A stretch of DNA of 32,974 bases from an uncultured Acidobacteriia bacterium (GCA_903882645.1 CAIRXZ010000211.1:1-32974), one strand, 5' to 3'. Shown: positions 1 through 7,392, numbered from the stretch's first letter. Made by a program: numbers and translations. The notes: generated by a model not told the origin, from the sequence alone.

Positions 1-172
1 GCCGAAAAATGGTCTTGACAAAGGGGTCCACTTTAGACTTCTTCCTTCGCGGTCTGCTTGAAGTCTTGGAACGAGCCTACGAATGGGGGTGTCCGCCTGC
101 TGCCGGGCTCGGGGGGAGATCCGCCGACGGGCATCCCAAGGAATGTGCAGCCTAACGCGCTCCCCGACTCTC

Positions 173-199
173 GTCGTTTCTCGTTTGTCGTTTCTCGTT
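173..199. repeat. Short tandem repeat, 13-nt unit x2
   Basis: GTCGTTTCTCGTT occurs at 173-185 and again at 187-199, one base apart. It lies in the 236-base leader before the first gene, in which I see no other gene. It belongs to the group of simple intergenic repeats found throughout this window. Confidence 0.75.
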
Positions 200-236
200 G
201 GTGCGGCGGGCAGGGCGGGGTGTAGAATTGAATTGA

Positions 237-1343
237 ATGCTGACTCGGATCTACATCGACAATTTCCGATGTTTTGTCAACTTCGAGCACAAGCCTGCCC
301 GCAAGCAACTGATCCTCGGCCGTAACGGCTCCGGCAAGTCGTCCTACCTGGACGCGCTACTGTTTGTGCGCCAGTTCGTCACAAAGGGCGACGTGTTCGA
401 AGACTTCTTCATATTGAGCCAACGAACGCGATGGCTGAATCAACAACACCAGACGTGCGAGCTCGAAGCGGAGCTGGACGGCGGCAGGTATCTCTACCAC
501 CTTGTAATTGAGCCGTGGGGAGAACCTGCGCGACCGCGAGTCAAGTCGGAGACCGTTCACTTCAACGGGAAACCGATCTTTGAGTTTGAGACCGGCGAGG
601 TGCGTCTTTACAACGACCGATTCGAGCACAAGGTCACCTACGAGTTTGACTGGCATCGTTCGGCGCTGGCGACGATCATTCCGCGAAGGGACAATCAGAC
701 GCTGAGCCGATTCAAAATGTGGATCGCCGGCCTGTTCTGCTTTCGGATTAACCCATTTGCGATGGGGCCTCGATCGGAAGGGGAGAACCTTTCTCCTAAC
801 GTCGATCTCTCAAACATCGCCTCATGGTACCGACACTTGGTTCAAGCGGACCCTAAGCAGAATGCCGCCATGCTCGAGAGTTTGCGTGCATCACTGGACA
901 ATTTCAGTTTTCTTCAACTGGAGCCGGCGGGAGAGAACGTCCGTCTGCTAGCGGCTGAATTCGCCCAGGGCGGCGGACGGACCAGCAAGTTTTACTTCAA
1001 CGAATTATCCGATGGTCAGCGATGTCTGATTTGTCTGTATACAATTCTACACTTTGTCCTTGCCAAGGGTAGCACGGTAATTCTCGACGAGCCTGACAAC
1101 TTTGTATCGCTCCGTGAGATTCAGCCGTGGCTGATGGCGGTAACGGATGCCGTTGAGGGGGGTCAAGGACAGGTTCTCTTGGTTTCCCACCACCCGGAGG
1201 TCCTCGATCAATGGGCCCCAAGAAACGGAGTGCAATTCGTTCGGGATGGAATTGGGCCCGTTCGCGTCGAGCAGTTTCGCGGGGATCCTGAGAACTGCCT
1301 GCCCCCGTCGGAGGTCATAGCTCGCGGATGGGAGCGTGAGTAG
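237..1343 (+). CDS. ABC/AAA-type ATPase (SMC/OLD-like), partner of the next gene
   Basis: A 368-residue ATP-binding protein of the AAA_21/OLD-like group, with an SMC/RecF-type start (IYIDNFRCF). Walker A is GRNGSGKSS at residues 28-36. The ABC signature LSDGQ is at 257-261. Walker B VILDEPDN is at 281-288, with catalytic Glu285. The H-loop is SHH around 317-319. The roughly 220 residues between Walker A and the signature are too short for a long SMC coiled coil. It overlaps the downstream TOPRIM-like gene by 8 bp, so the two are co-translated. In known families such ATPases act as sensors or clamps for an effector nuclease (OLD, PARIS, RloA/AbiL). That role here is inferred from context. The ATG at 237 has no clear Shine-Dalgarno sequence, so the start is less certain than the frame. 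Confidence 0.9.
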   Translation: MLTRIYIDNFRCFVNFEHKPARKQLILGRNGSGKSSYLDALLFVRQFVTKGDVFEDFFILSQRTRWLNQQHQTCELEAELDGGRYLYHLVIEPWGEPARPRVKSETVHFNGKPIFEFETGEVRLYNDRFEHKVTYEFDWHRSALATIIPRRDNQTLSRFKMWIAGLFCFRINPFAMGPRSEGENLSPNVDLSNIASWYRHLVQADPKQNAAMLESLRASLDNFSFLQLEPAGENVRLLAAEFAQGGGRTSKFYFNELSDGQRCLICLYTILHFVLAKGSTVILDEPDNFVSLREIQPWLMAVTDAVEGGQGQVLLVSHHPEVLDQWAPRNGVQFVRDGIGPVRVEQFRGDPENCLPPSEVIARGWERE

Positions 1344-1881
1344 GCCCTCGCTGGTCATAGTCCTCGCTGAGGACGACCGGCATGCACGATTAGTCCGTTT
1401 GTACCTCTACCGGCTGGGGCACTCTCGACACGATATTCGTGTCGAACCCTTATCAAGCGGGAGGGGTTGTGGGGAGCAGTGGGTGCGCGAAAGGTACGCA
1501 CGGGCCGTCCAAGCATACCGAGGTCGGTCCGCACGCGCAAAGACGGCGCTCATAGTAGCGATTGACGCCGATACGGGCGACATGGGCCGACGTATTCGCC
1601 AACTCCGAGAGGCCCTCGAACGGGCCAGGTTGGCCGCGCGTACCGACGGCGAGGCGATCGTTCACTTAGTCCCCAGGCGCAGTGTCGAGACCTGGGTTCT
1701 GTGCCTCAGCGGGAGGCATGTAGACGAGAACACAGATTTCAGCGGGGAGGTCTCCGTCGATAGACTCATCGCGCCTGCCGCCGTCACCTTTTTTGAGTGG
1801 AGCCGCGCGAGTGCTTCACCACCAACGCACTGCATTCCGTCATTACTGGCGGCGATCCCCGAGGTGAGGCGGTTAGAGTAG
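1336..1881 (+). CDS. TOPRIM-like small protein, putative effector nuclease
   Basis: A 181-residue protein starting at a GTG inside the end of the ATPase gene (8-bp overlap). A beta-strand followed by an acidic cluster (LVIVLAEDD, Glu12) comes first. A strand ending in AIDADTGD (Asp77, Asp79, Asp82) follows, then VPRRSVETW (Glu118, Trp120). This Glu, Asp-x-Asp and Glu-x-Trp order resembles TOPRIM-type nucleases of the AbiL/RloB and PARIS AriB sort, but the spacing and flanks are not those of a family I can name. I recall similar uncharacterised proteins beside ATPases, without an established function. Metal-dependent nuclease activity is an inference. There is no signal peptide or membrane segment. 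It appears full length, ending in a conserved-looking PSLLAAIPEVRRLE tail. Confidence 0.75.
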   Translation: MSRPSLVIVLAEDDRHARLVRLYLYRLGHSRHDIRVEPLSSGRGCGEQWVRERYARAVQAYRGRSARAKTALIVAIDADTGDMGRRIRQLREALERARLAARTDGEAIVHLVPRRSVETWVLCLSGRHVDENTDFSGEVSVDRLIAPAAVTFFEWSRASASPPTHCIPSLLAAIPEVRRLE

Positions 1882-2083
1882 GCACAGGGAGGCCCGTGCC
1901 TCCGCATCCGGCGGCGTGACGGAGGCGTCCCGCGCGGTCCAGAGGGATCCCTCCACAAGCCCGACACGGCGCCGATGGCTATGTGAGAAAGACACCCATT
2001 TGAAATCGAAGGGCGCTTGTCACAGGAGGCCAAAGGGCGCACACTTGAGGCCGGTGCATCATATTGGCCACTGGAGGACAGCC

Positions 2084-2450
2084 GTGAAACCCTGGATGGT
2101 GTACGCCGCCCGCGCTTTGGCGTTGTTGTGGGCCGGATTCTGGATCTTTTTCTTCGTGGCATCGGTGATAGTCGAGGGCGCGCCCAGACATGTAATCGTG
2201 CCCGGGGCGGCGGTGCTCCTGCTGTTCGTGATTCTGGCGCTGGGAAGCGGCCGGGGGGCTTCTTCTCGTGGTCATGAGTTTGTTGATTGGGGCGACCTAT
2301 GCGATCACGTCGGCCGCGATCGTGAGGCGCGACGGGTCGCGGCTCCCTCTGGCCGTCCGCGCGATCACGACCGCCGTTTTCACCGGACCGCCGCTGGTGG
2401 CCGGGATTCTCTTCCTGATGCATCGTCGGTCGTTGAAAGCCCGGGCCTGA
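2084..2450 (+). pseudogene. Frameshifted small membrane protein (DUF7670-like)
   Basis: A GTG at 2084 sits 6 nt after a strong GGAGG (2073-2077). It opens a membrane protein with hydrophobic stretches ALLWAGFWIFFFVAS and VPGAAVLLLFVILAL. After about residue 55 this frame leaves hydrophobic sequence. The +1 frame, from about 2235-2255, continues with WRWEAAGGLLLVVMSLLIGA and then a last hydrophobic segment, PPLVAGILFLMH, ending at 2450. Joined, the two halves give a plausible four-helix protein of about 120 residues, like the small membrane proteins grouped as DUF7670. One indel therefore splits the gene. It could be a decayed gene, a sequencing error or, less likely, a recoding event. The 202 bases before it, after the TOPRIM-like gene, hold nothing else I can support. 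Confidence 0.7.
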
Positions 2451-2510
2451 GGCCGAGGCGCCGCTCAAACCAAGGCTGCGGGCGCGCCAGGACGATTGAC
2501 CGCGAGGTAT

Positions 2511-2529
2511 TAGCGGCTGACGGCTGATA
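2511..2529. repeat. GGCTGACGGCTGAT-type simple repeat
   Basis: A TAGCGGCTGACGGCTGATAG stretch lies 8 nt beyond the stop codon of the minus-strand sulfatase-like gene. It shares the GGCTGACGGCTGAT core with the longer array beyond the actB stop at 26962-27019. Confidence 0.6.
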
Positions 2530-2536
2530 GTTGTCT

Positions 2537-3739
2537 TCACGCGGAATAGCTCTGCCGCCACTTGGCGATTTCGGCCGCCAGGGCCGGCCGGATGGACGTG
2601 AATTGTCCGTCTTCGTAGCCGTTGGTCCTCTCGCGCGGATCGGTTTGCAGGTCGTAGAATTCGTTAGGACCCTTGCCGCCGCCGCGCAGCACCAGTTTGT
2701 AGCGCGAATCCCGAACCATATCCGTGTCCTGGAGATGGCTGAAGACCACGCCCCTCCAAGGCTGCTTCTTGGGAAGGGGCTTCCCCATGGCAAGCGTGAG
2801 GTAGCTGCGCCCGCACAGGTTGCGGCCGGGCGGCGCGACGCCGGCGACCTCGCAGATGGCGGGCACGAAATCGCAGGCGCTCAGCGATTCGGGCCGGGTG
2901 GTCTGCGGCGGCAGGCGCGAGGGCCAGCGCCAGATCATCGGGGTCGAGACCGATTCCTCGTACATGTTGACGGGGTCGGATGCCTCGCCGGAATTCCAGA
3001 GGCCGTGCCGGCCGTATAGCGAGCCGCACGTCGATGTGAAGACCACCAGCGTGTCATCGAGCAGTTGCCTCTGCCTGAGCTTCTCAATCAGGGAGCCAAC
3101 CTGTTCATCCACGGCTGAGATGGCGGCCGCAACCTTGCGCAGGCTGGCAAGCAGGTTGGGCAGCATCTCCTTTCCGCCGCGCGCGTTGGGGGCTGGCGAA
3201 TCGGAGGGGAAACAGGATTCGAACATTGCCTGGGCATAAGCGTCGCGGTGCTTCCGCGGGACGCCATCGTAGGGCGGGACGAGACTCGTAAAGGCGGCGG
3301 TAAGGAAGAACGGTTTGCCGGCCGCCTGCGCATCGACGAACTTCGCCGCCTGCGCGGCCACGGCATCCGGGGCGCCGCTATCGGCGGCGAAGCAGCCGTA
3401 CCCCAGGTCGCCCAGTATCCTGGTCAGATGAATCTCCGCCCCGGGTATCGCCTCGGCGCCGCCGAGTTGCAGCGCCGTGCGGCCCGTCAGCAGCGAGGCG
3501 CGCGCCGGCCCCGGCGCCGGGGAAGCCGCGAAATGGTTGCGGAAGCGCACGCCGGTGTCGTAGATGCGGTCGATATTCGGCGTCCGGACCTCCTTGCCGC
3601 CGTAGCAGCCCAGCATCCAGGAGGGCAGCCAGTCCACCAGGACCAGCGCGATGTTGGGCTGGTCCCCGGCTTTCTTCTTTTCGGCGAGGACGGGCAGCGC
3701 GAGGCTGCCGAGGAAGAAATGGCGGCGCGATAGGTGCAT
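2537..3739 (-). CDS. Sulfatase-fold protein with degenerate active site
   Basis: A 400-residue exported protein of the sulfatase/alkaline-phosphatase superfamily. It has a Tat-like N-terminus (SRRHFFLGSLALPVLA) and family landmarks: PNIALVLVD, TPNIDRI, RASLLTGR, HGLWNSG and a C-terminal FYDLQTDP. The catalytic parts are altered. The Cys/Ser-x-Pro-x-Arg site that becomes formylglycine reads PGPAR, with Pro76 in place of Cys/Ser. The paired metal Asp residues read Asp36-Trp37. The usual FTSDNG metal site reads FTSTCG (Thr237, Cys238). The GKWH lysine-histidine motif and the PHxP histidine are absent (AADSG, SLVPPY). The frame is intact at nearly normal length for a short sulfatase. The family call is strong; hydrolysis of sulfate esters is very unlikely. 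A binding or scaffold role is possible but not shown. Confidence 0.88.
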   Translation of the reverse strand: MHLSRRHFFLGSLALPVLAEKKKAGDQPNIALVLVDWLPSWMLGCYGGKEVRTPNIDRIYDTGVRFRNHFAASPAPGPARASLLTGRTALQLGGAEAIPGAEIHLTRILGDLGYGCFAADSGAPDAVAAQAAKFVDAQAAGKPFFLTAAFTSLVPPYDGVPRKHRDAYAQAMFESCFPSDSPAPNARGGKEMLPNLLASLRKVAAAISAVDEQVGSLIEKLRQRQLLDDTLVVFTSTCGSLYGRHGLWNSGEASDPVNMYEESVSTPMIWRWPSRLPPQTTRPESLSACDFVPAICEVAGVAPPGRNLCGRSYLTLAMGKPLPKKQPWRGVVFSHLQDTDMVRDSRYKLVLRGGGKGPNEFYDLQTDPRERTNGYEDGQFTSIRPALAAEIAKWRQSYSA

Positions 3740-3751
3740 GGCTGAAATATA

Positions 3752-3757
3752 AGTATA
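3752..3757 (-). promoter_or_regulatory. Putative -10 box of the sulfatase-like gene
   Basis: On the minus strand TATACT lies 12 nt before the ATG at 3739, in a short AT-rich patch. I see no convincing -35 box. It faces the pgsA promoter in the same 90-bp gap. Confidence 0.45.
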
Positions 3758-3789
3758 GTGGGTTAAGCGGAGTTGAAGGGCTTCTCCGG

Positions 3790-3818
3790 TTGTGGCCGGG
3801 CGCGCCCGGCATTATATT
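3790..3818 (+). promoter_or_regulatory. Putative pgsA promoter with palindrome in the spacer
   Basis: TTGTGG (3790-3795) and TATATT (3813-3818) are separated by exactly 17 nt, and the ATG of pgsA follows 11 nt later. Overlapping the -35 end and filling the spacer is a perfect 16-bp palindrome at 3795-3810 (GCCGGG CGCG CCCGGC). This could be an operator or a chance GC repeat. The promoter reading comes from the sequence alone. Confidence 0.5.
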
Positions 3819-3829
3819 TGGTTGGGGCG

Positions 3830-4519
3830 ATGAATCTTCCGAACACACTCACGATCCTGCGTATTTTCTTCGTGCCGCTGCTGGTGGCGGCGCTGGTACA
3901 GCAGCGCGAGACGGGCGTTCATCTGGCGGGCATCGAGGTCACGCAGGAGTGGCTGGCCCTGGCCATTTTCCTTTCGGCCGCCGGCACCGACATGCTGGAT
4001 GGTTACCTGGCGCGGCGCTGGAAGCAGGTCACCACGATCGGCACGCTGCTCGATCCTATCGCCGACAAGCTGCTCATCTCCGCCGCGCTGGTGTCGCTGG
4101 TGCAGGTTGGGGCCTTGCCAGGCTGGATGGCCATTCTGATCATCGGCCGCGAGTTCGCCGTATCGGGGCTGCGCGGCATCGCCGCCGCCGAAGGGTACAT
4201 TATCCGGGCCAGCGATTTGGGCAAGACCAAGATGGTGTCGCAGGTAGTCGCGATTTCCTTCGTGATGCTCGGCAGGCGGTGGGGGGCGCTGCGCACGCCG
4301 GCCATGATCCTGATGTGGGCCGTGGTGTTCTTCGCCATGATCTCCGCGGTAAGCTACTTCCGCAAGTTCTGGCGCAAGGTGGACAAACGCGTCAAAGGGC
4401 GGCGGCGGCGCGAGCTGCTGGCGCTGGAGCGGAAGCGCCAGAAGGCGCTGCAACGTCAAAGAGGCGGGGCGGCGGACTTGGGTGGCGCAACGATGTCGAA
4501 GCCGCCCGAAGCGATCTGA
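3830..4519 (+). CDS. pgsA: CDP-diacylglycerol-glycerol-3-phosphate 3-phosphatidyltransferase
   Basis: Inner-membrane enzyme that joins CDP-diacylglycerol and glycerol-3-phosphate, the committed step towards phosphatidylglycerol and cardiolipin. The 229-residue protein starts MNLPNTLTILRI, the typical PgsA opening. It carries the full CDP-alcohol phosphotransferase signature D-G-x2-A-R-x8-G-x3-D-x3-D from DGYLARR to LLDPIAD at about residues 63-86. Several hydrophobic helices follow and it ends in a basic, Arg/Lys-rich tail of about 40 residues, longer than in most homologues. The frame is open further upstream, but this ATG lies just after a promoter-like TATATT and matches family N-termini. 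Confidence 0.95.
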   Translation: MNLPNTLTILRIFFVPLLVAALVQQRETGVHLAGIEVTQEWLALAIFLSAAGTDMLDGYLARRWKQVTTIGTLLDPIADKLLISAALVSLVQVGALPGWMAILIIGREFAVSGLRGIAAAEGYIIRASDLGKTKMVSQVVAISFVMLGRRWGALRTPAMILMWAVVFFAMISAVSYFRKFWRKVDKRVKGRRRRELLALERKRQKALQRQRGGAADLGGATMSKPPEAI

Positions 4520-4545
4520 ACCGTCCGCGTCTCCCCCGGCGCGCT

Positions 4546-4806
4546 TTACTTCTTCTTCCCGCCCAGCAGGTTCTTCAGAAAGCCTGTGGCCGCCTTCCCG
4601 GCCGTCGCCTTCAGCTTCTGTTCTTCCTGCGCGGCCAGCGCCTTGACGTCCGGTTTGAAGACCGGGTTCGACGCGTCGCCTTGAATGAGGAACGGCACGG
4701 CAGCGCGGCTCAGAACCGCGGCGGTTTCGGAGATGCGCACCGTGGCGCGCATCTTGAAATCGAGCGCGTTGGCGCAATTGCCAGCGCAGTCAGGGCGGTG
4801 CACCTT
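4546..4806 (-). pseudogene. 3' remnant of an AsmA-family gene
   Basis: On the minus strand the last 80 or so codons read like the C-terminus of an AsmA-type outer-membrane-biogenesis/lipid-transport protein: ALDFKM, then VPFLIQGDASNPVFKPDV, then a Lys-rich ATGFLKNLLGGKKK ending. No AsmA sequence continues beyond about 4800, where the plus-strand antitoxin gene begins. The bulk of an expected 600+ residue protein is missing. It has no start of its own in a sensible place. I read it as a gene truncated when the neighbouring TA region was acquired or rearranged. Its stop lies 26 nt from the pgsA stop, tail to tail. Confidence 0.7.
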
Positions 4807-4807
4807 A

Positions 4808-5032
4808 ATGAATGTGAGCCCTCTCGAGAACATCGTCGAGGAGTTGAAGACGCTTCCGCCGGGCAGGCTGGAAGTGGCCGCCGACTTCGTCCACCGGCTT
4901 AGCCGGATCAGCGAAGAGGAGCGCAAGGCGATTCTCGCCCGGACCTTCGGGAGCCTCTCAGCGGAAGACGCGGACGCGATGGAGAAGGCCATCGAGGAAG
5001 GCTGCGAGCAGATTAATGAACACGGCTGGTAG
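4808..5032 (+). CDS. Putative antitoxin of a PIN-toxin module
   Basis: A 74-residue acidic, helix-rich protein (VEELKTLPPGRLEVAADFVH, then a Glu/Asp-rich tail). It resembles the short DUF2281-like antitoxins that precede VapC-type toxins. The ATG at 4808 begins where the AsmA remnant ends; an open frame continues upstream but overlaps the remnant in antisense. The next gene starts inside its 3' end (17-bp overlap), the usual antitoxin-toxin arrangement. The toxin partner is interrupted, so the module is probably inactive or the antitoxin is orphaned. No DNA-binding domain is obvious. Confidence 0.7.
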   Translation: MNVSPLENIVEELKTLPPGRLEVAADFVHRLSRISEEERKAILARTFGSLSAEDADAMEKAIEEGCEQINEHGW

Positions 5033-5411
5033 CGTCCTGCTGGATACCAGCGTCGTGGTTCCTTACCTCCGGGGCGACCAGTCCTTGCCCACGCGCTTCA
5101 CCCAGGCTGCCGGCATTCATGTGCCGTCGGTCGTGCTCGGTGAACTGCGTTTTGGCGCGCGGCGGGCAGTTCGGCCGGACGAAGCGCTTGCCTAAGTCCG
5201 CGCCTTTCTTCGCACCACCACGCTGTTGCTGCCCGACGAAGGCACTGCGGAGTGCTACGGCGATCTCAAGGCCGAACTCGCCCGGCTCGGCAGGCCTATT
5301 CCGGACAACGACCTTTGGATCGCGGCGATGGCCCGGCAGTATGATCTGCCGCTGGCAACGAGGGAGGCGCACTTCACCCACGTGCCGCGATTGCAGACGC
5401 TCGCATGGTAG
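5016..5411 (+). pseudogene. VapC-type PIN-domain toxin with in-frame stop
   Basis: The ATG at 5016 overlaps the antitoxin gene. The frame reads SVLLDTSVVVPYLRG (first PIN Asp), VLGELRFGAR (conserved Glu), then stops at a TAA at 5193-5195. The same frame resumes at once with VRAFLRTTTLLLPDEG and runs through PIPDNDLWIAAMARQYDLPL and LATREAHF to 5411. That makes a complete PIN domain of about 130 residues but for one stop codon. A single substitution in a Gln, Lys or Glu codon explains it. The last acidic position, usually Asp in TRD, is Glu here. VapC toxins are ribonucleases that cut tRNA or rRNA; this copy should make only an inactive 59-residue piece. Confidence 0.8.
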
Positions 5412-5433
5412 GACAGCAGCACAGGTTACGTGC

Positions 5434-5439
5434 TACACT
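5434..5439 (+). promoter_or_regulatory. Putative -10 box of the second TA module
   Basis: TACACT ends 6 nt before the GTG start at 5446. If it is used, the transcript would be leaderless or nearly so. I see no clear -35 box. Confidence 0.35.
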
Positions 5440-5445
5440 GGTTAT

Positions 5446-5682
5446 GTGCACCGAAGGAACCTGACCCTTACCATCGACGAAGATGTCCTCCTGGCCGCGC
5501 GGAAAGCAGCGCTTGACCGAAAGACCTCGGTAAACCAGTTGGTCCGCGACTATCTCGCGCAATTCGCAGGCGCGACTGACGAGCAGAAGGCAGCTATGGC
5601 GCGGTTGGAGGAACTCTATCGCACCAGCGAGTTCGAGATGGGCCCACGTACGTGGACACGCGAAGAGCTGCATGAGAGGTGA
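5446..5682 (+). CDS. VapB-type antitoxin
   Basis: A 78-residue protein whose first half, RNLTLTIDEDVLLAARKAAL followed by SVNQLVRDYL, is the beta-strand plus two-helix pattern of ribbon-helix-helix antitoxins (DUF6364/VapB-like). The C-terminal tail (EELYRTSEFEMGPRTWTREE) would bind and block the toxin. The GTG at 5446 is preferred because it begins the ribbon strand directly; an ATG two bases earlier is in another frame. The frame is open upstream through the previous pseudogene, but that part looks non-coding. Its end overlaps the toxin gene by 11 bp. Autoregulation by the antitoxin is expected from the family. Confidence 0.8.
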   Translation: MHRRNLTLTIDEDVLLAARKAALDRKTSVNQLVRDYLAQFAGATDEQKAAMARLEELYRTSEFEMGPRTWTREELHER

Positions 5683-6136
5683 CCCGCGCGTACGCTCGTT
5701 CGTCGACACGAACGTCTTCGCTTATGCTTACCTAAACGACGATGCAGTACGCTCGCCAGTCGCGCAGGAGCTGTTGCGAGGCCTGATGGCGGCGCGATCG
5801 CTGTACACCAGCACGCAAGTCCTTCAAGAGCTCTTTGTGGTTCTCACCAGGAAGGGGCGAAGGAACCTGACCGCAGAGCAGGCCCTGCGATACCTCGATG
5901 AGGTCGCCCACTGGCCGGTGCGTACGTTAGACTACAGCGTCATACGGCAGGCGGGCGAGTTGTGCCAGAACGCCAGCTTGTCATTCTGGGATGCGCTGGT
6001 GGTGGTTGCGGCTGTGCGCTCCGGATCCGAGTTCCTGTATACGGAGGACCTGCAACACGGGCAGAAGATTCTCGGCGTGGAGATTGTGAATCCGTTCCGC
6101 CCAGCCGGGAACACCCGTCCCGGCCAGCAGGTATAA
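5672..6136 (+). CDS. vapC: VapC-type PIN-domain ribonuclease toxin
   Basis: A 154-residue PIN-domain protein with all acidic positions present: Asp in SFVDTNVFAYAY, Glu in VLQELFVVLTRKG, Asp in SFWDALVVVAA and Asp in LYTEDLQHGQ. The PIN fold binds Mg2+/Mn2+ and cleaves RNA in known VapC toxins. It starts inside the antitoxin gene (11-bp overlap). This module is intact, unlike the neighbour 260 bp upstream, and the two toxins belong to different PIN subgroups, so they are not a recent tandem duplication. The last codon and stop overlap the TATAAT in front of the next gene. Confidence 0.88.
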   Translation: MRGDPRVRSFVDTNVFAYAYLNDDAVRSPVAQELLRGLMAARSLYTSTQVLQELFVVLTRKGRRNLTAEQALRYLDEVAHWPVRTLDYSVIRQAGELCQNASLSFWDALVVVAAVRSGSEFLYTEDLQHGQKILGVEIVNPFRPAGNTRPGQQV

Positions 6137-6137
6137 T
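6132..6137 (+). promoter_or_regulatory. Putative -10 box of the Gfo/Idh gene
   Basis: A perfect TATAAT overlaps the vapC stop codon (6134-6136). No good -35 box lies 17 nt upstream. An AAGGAG ribosome site at 6170-6175 precedes the ATG at 6186. Confidence 0.45.
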
Positions 6138-6185
6138 CGTTCTTGTTCCCCCGGGCGCGGCCCGAATCCAAGGAGTTCCTCTTCC

Positions 6186-7385
6186 ATGCAGTCGCGGCGA
6201 TTCTTCATCGGCAAAGTGGCCAGCGGCATTACCGGCGCCCTGGCGGCGACCAACGCGCTCGGCGCCAACGAGCGCATCCGGATCGGCATTATCGGCCCGG
6301 GAGACCGCGGCAAGGAAATCCTGCGCGAGGCGGTCGGCTGCGACAACGTCGAGTGCGTGGGCGCGGCCGACGTTTACAGCAAGCGGCTGGAAGAAGCCGG
6401 CGCCATCGCGCCCGGAGCGAAGACATATCGCGATTACCGCGGCCTGCTGGAGGACAAGAGCATCGACGCGGTGTTGATCGCCACCCCGCAGCACCTGCAC
6501 GCGGAGCACTTCACCGCCGCGCTGGACGCCGGCAAGCACGTCTACCAGGAAAAGACCATGGCGTTCACGGTCCAGCACGCCAAGAAGATGCGCGCGGCCT
6601 ACCAGCGCGCCGCCAAGCGCGTGGTGCAGATCGGCCATCAGTGGACCTCCACCGGCCAGGTGGCCGACGCCGCCAGCTTCCTGAAGCCCGAGTTGATGGG
6701 CAAGATCACCGCCATCCACGCCCACATGTACCGCAACACGCCCCACGGAAAGCCGCAGTGGGCCAGGCCCGTCTATCCGGACATGACGCCCGAGAACATC
6801 GTCTGGAAATCCTTCCTGGGCGAGGCGCCGCAGCGGCCCTTCGACGCCAACCGCTACATCAACTGGCGCTTCTTCTGGGACTACTCCGGCGGCAACGTCT
6901 ACGAGAACATGTGCCACCAGGTGGCTTTCTGGTACAAGCTGCTGGGCCTGAAGATCCCAAAGTCGGTCACCATGACCGCCGGCCTCTACCTTTGGAAGGA
7001 CGGCCGCGAGGTGCCCGACACCATGAACGTCACGATGGAGCAGCCGGAGGAAATCCTGGTCAGTTGGGATTCCAGCTTTGGCAACGACAAGCTGGGGCTC
7101 AGCGAGGACGTGCTCGGAACCGATGGGACCGTGTCGCGCGGCCAGCAGATCCGCTACGCGCCGCAGAAGGTGAACCGGCCCCAGGGAAACGAGATGACCG
7201 GCCAGACGGGAACTCCGCCGCGCGCTCACATGCAGAACTTCTTCGACTGCATCCGCGGCGCCGCGGAGCCTAACTGCCCGTTCGAGCTTGGTTACCGCGT
7301 CGCGATCGCGTGCCGCATGGCGGTCGAAAGCCATCGGCTTCAGCGTACCGTGCGATGGGATGCGGAGAAGGAAGAGATCGTCTGA
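6186..7385 (+). CDS. Tat-exported Gfo/Idh/MocA-family oxidoreductase
   Basis: A 399-residue NAD(P)-dependent oxidoreductase acting on sugars or sugar-like cyclic compounds. A twin-arginine signal ([20 protein letters not shown]) indicates export of the folded, cofactor-loaded protein. The Rossmann motif GIIGPGDRG is at residues 34-42. The segment [14 protein letters not shown] around 95-108 and EKTMAFT around 122-128 correspond to the usual TPxxxH and EKPxA sites, with Thr where Pro is usual. AAGGAG lies 10 nt before the ATG. Such Tat-exported copies are numerous in soil Acidobacteriota and Planctomycetota. The substrate cannot be read from the sequence. Confidence 0.92.
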   Translation: MQSRRFFIGKVASGITGALAATNALGANERIRIGIIGPGDRGKEILREAVGCDNVECVGAADVYSKRLEEAGAIAPGAKTYRDYRGLLEDKSIDAVLIATPQHLHAEHFTAALDAGKHVYQEKTMAFTVQHAKKMRAAYQRAAKRVVQIGHQWTSTGQVADAASFLKPELMGKITAIHAHMYRNTPHGKPQWARPVYPDMTPENIVWKSFLGEAPQRPFDANRYINWRFFWDYSGGNVYENMCHQVAFWYKLLGLKIPKSVTMTAGLYLWKDGREVPDTMNVTMEQPEEILVSWDSSFGNDKLGLSEDVLGTDGTVSRGQQIRYAPQKVNRPQGNEMTGQTGTPPRAHMQNFFDCIRGAAEPNCPFELGYRVAIACRMAVESHRLQRTVRWDAEKEEIV

Positions 7386-7392
7386 TCCACGG

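Noticed and set aside
15-20. TTGACA as a -35 box for the first gene
   Set aside because: No -10 box lies at a suitable distance, and the gene starts more than 200 nt further on.
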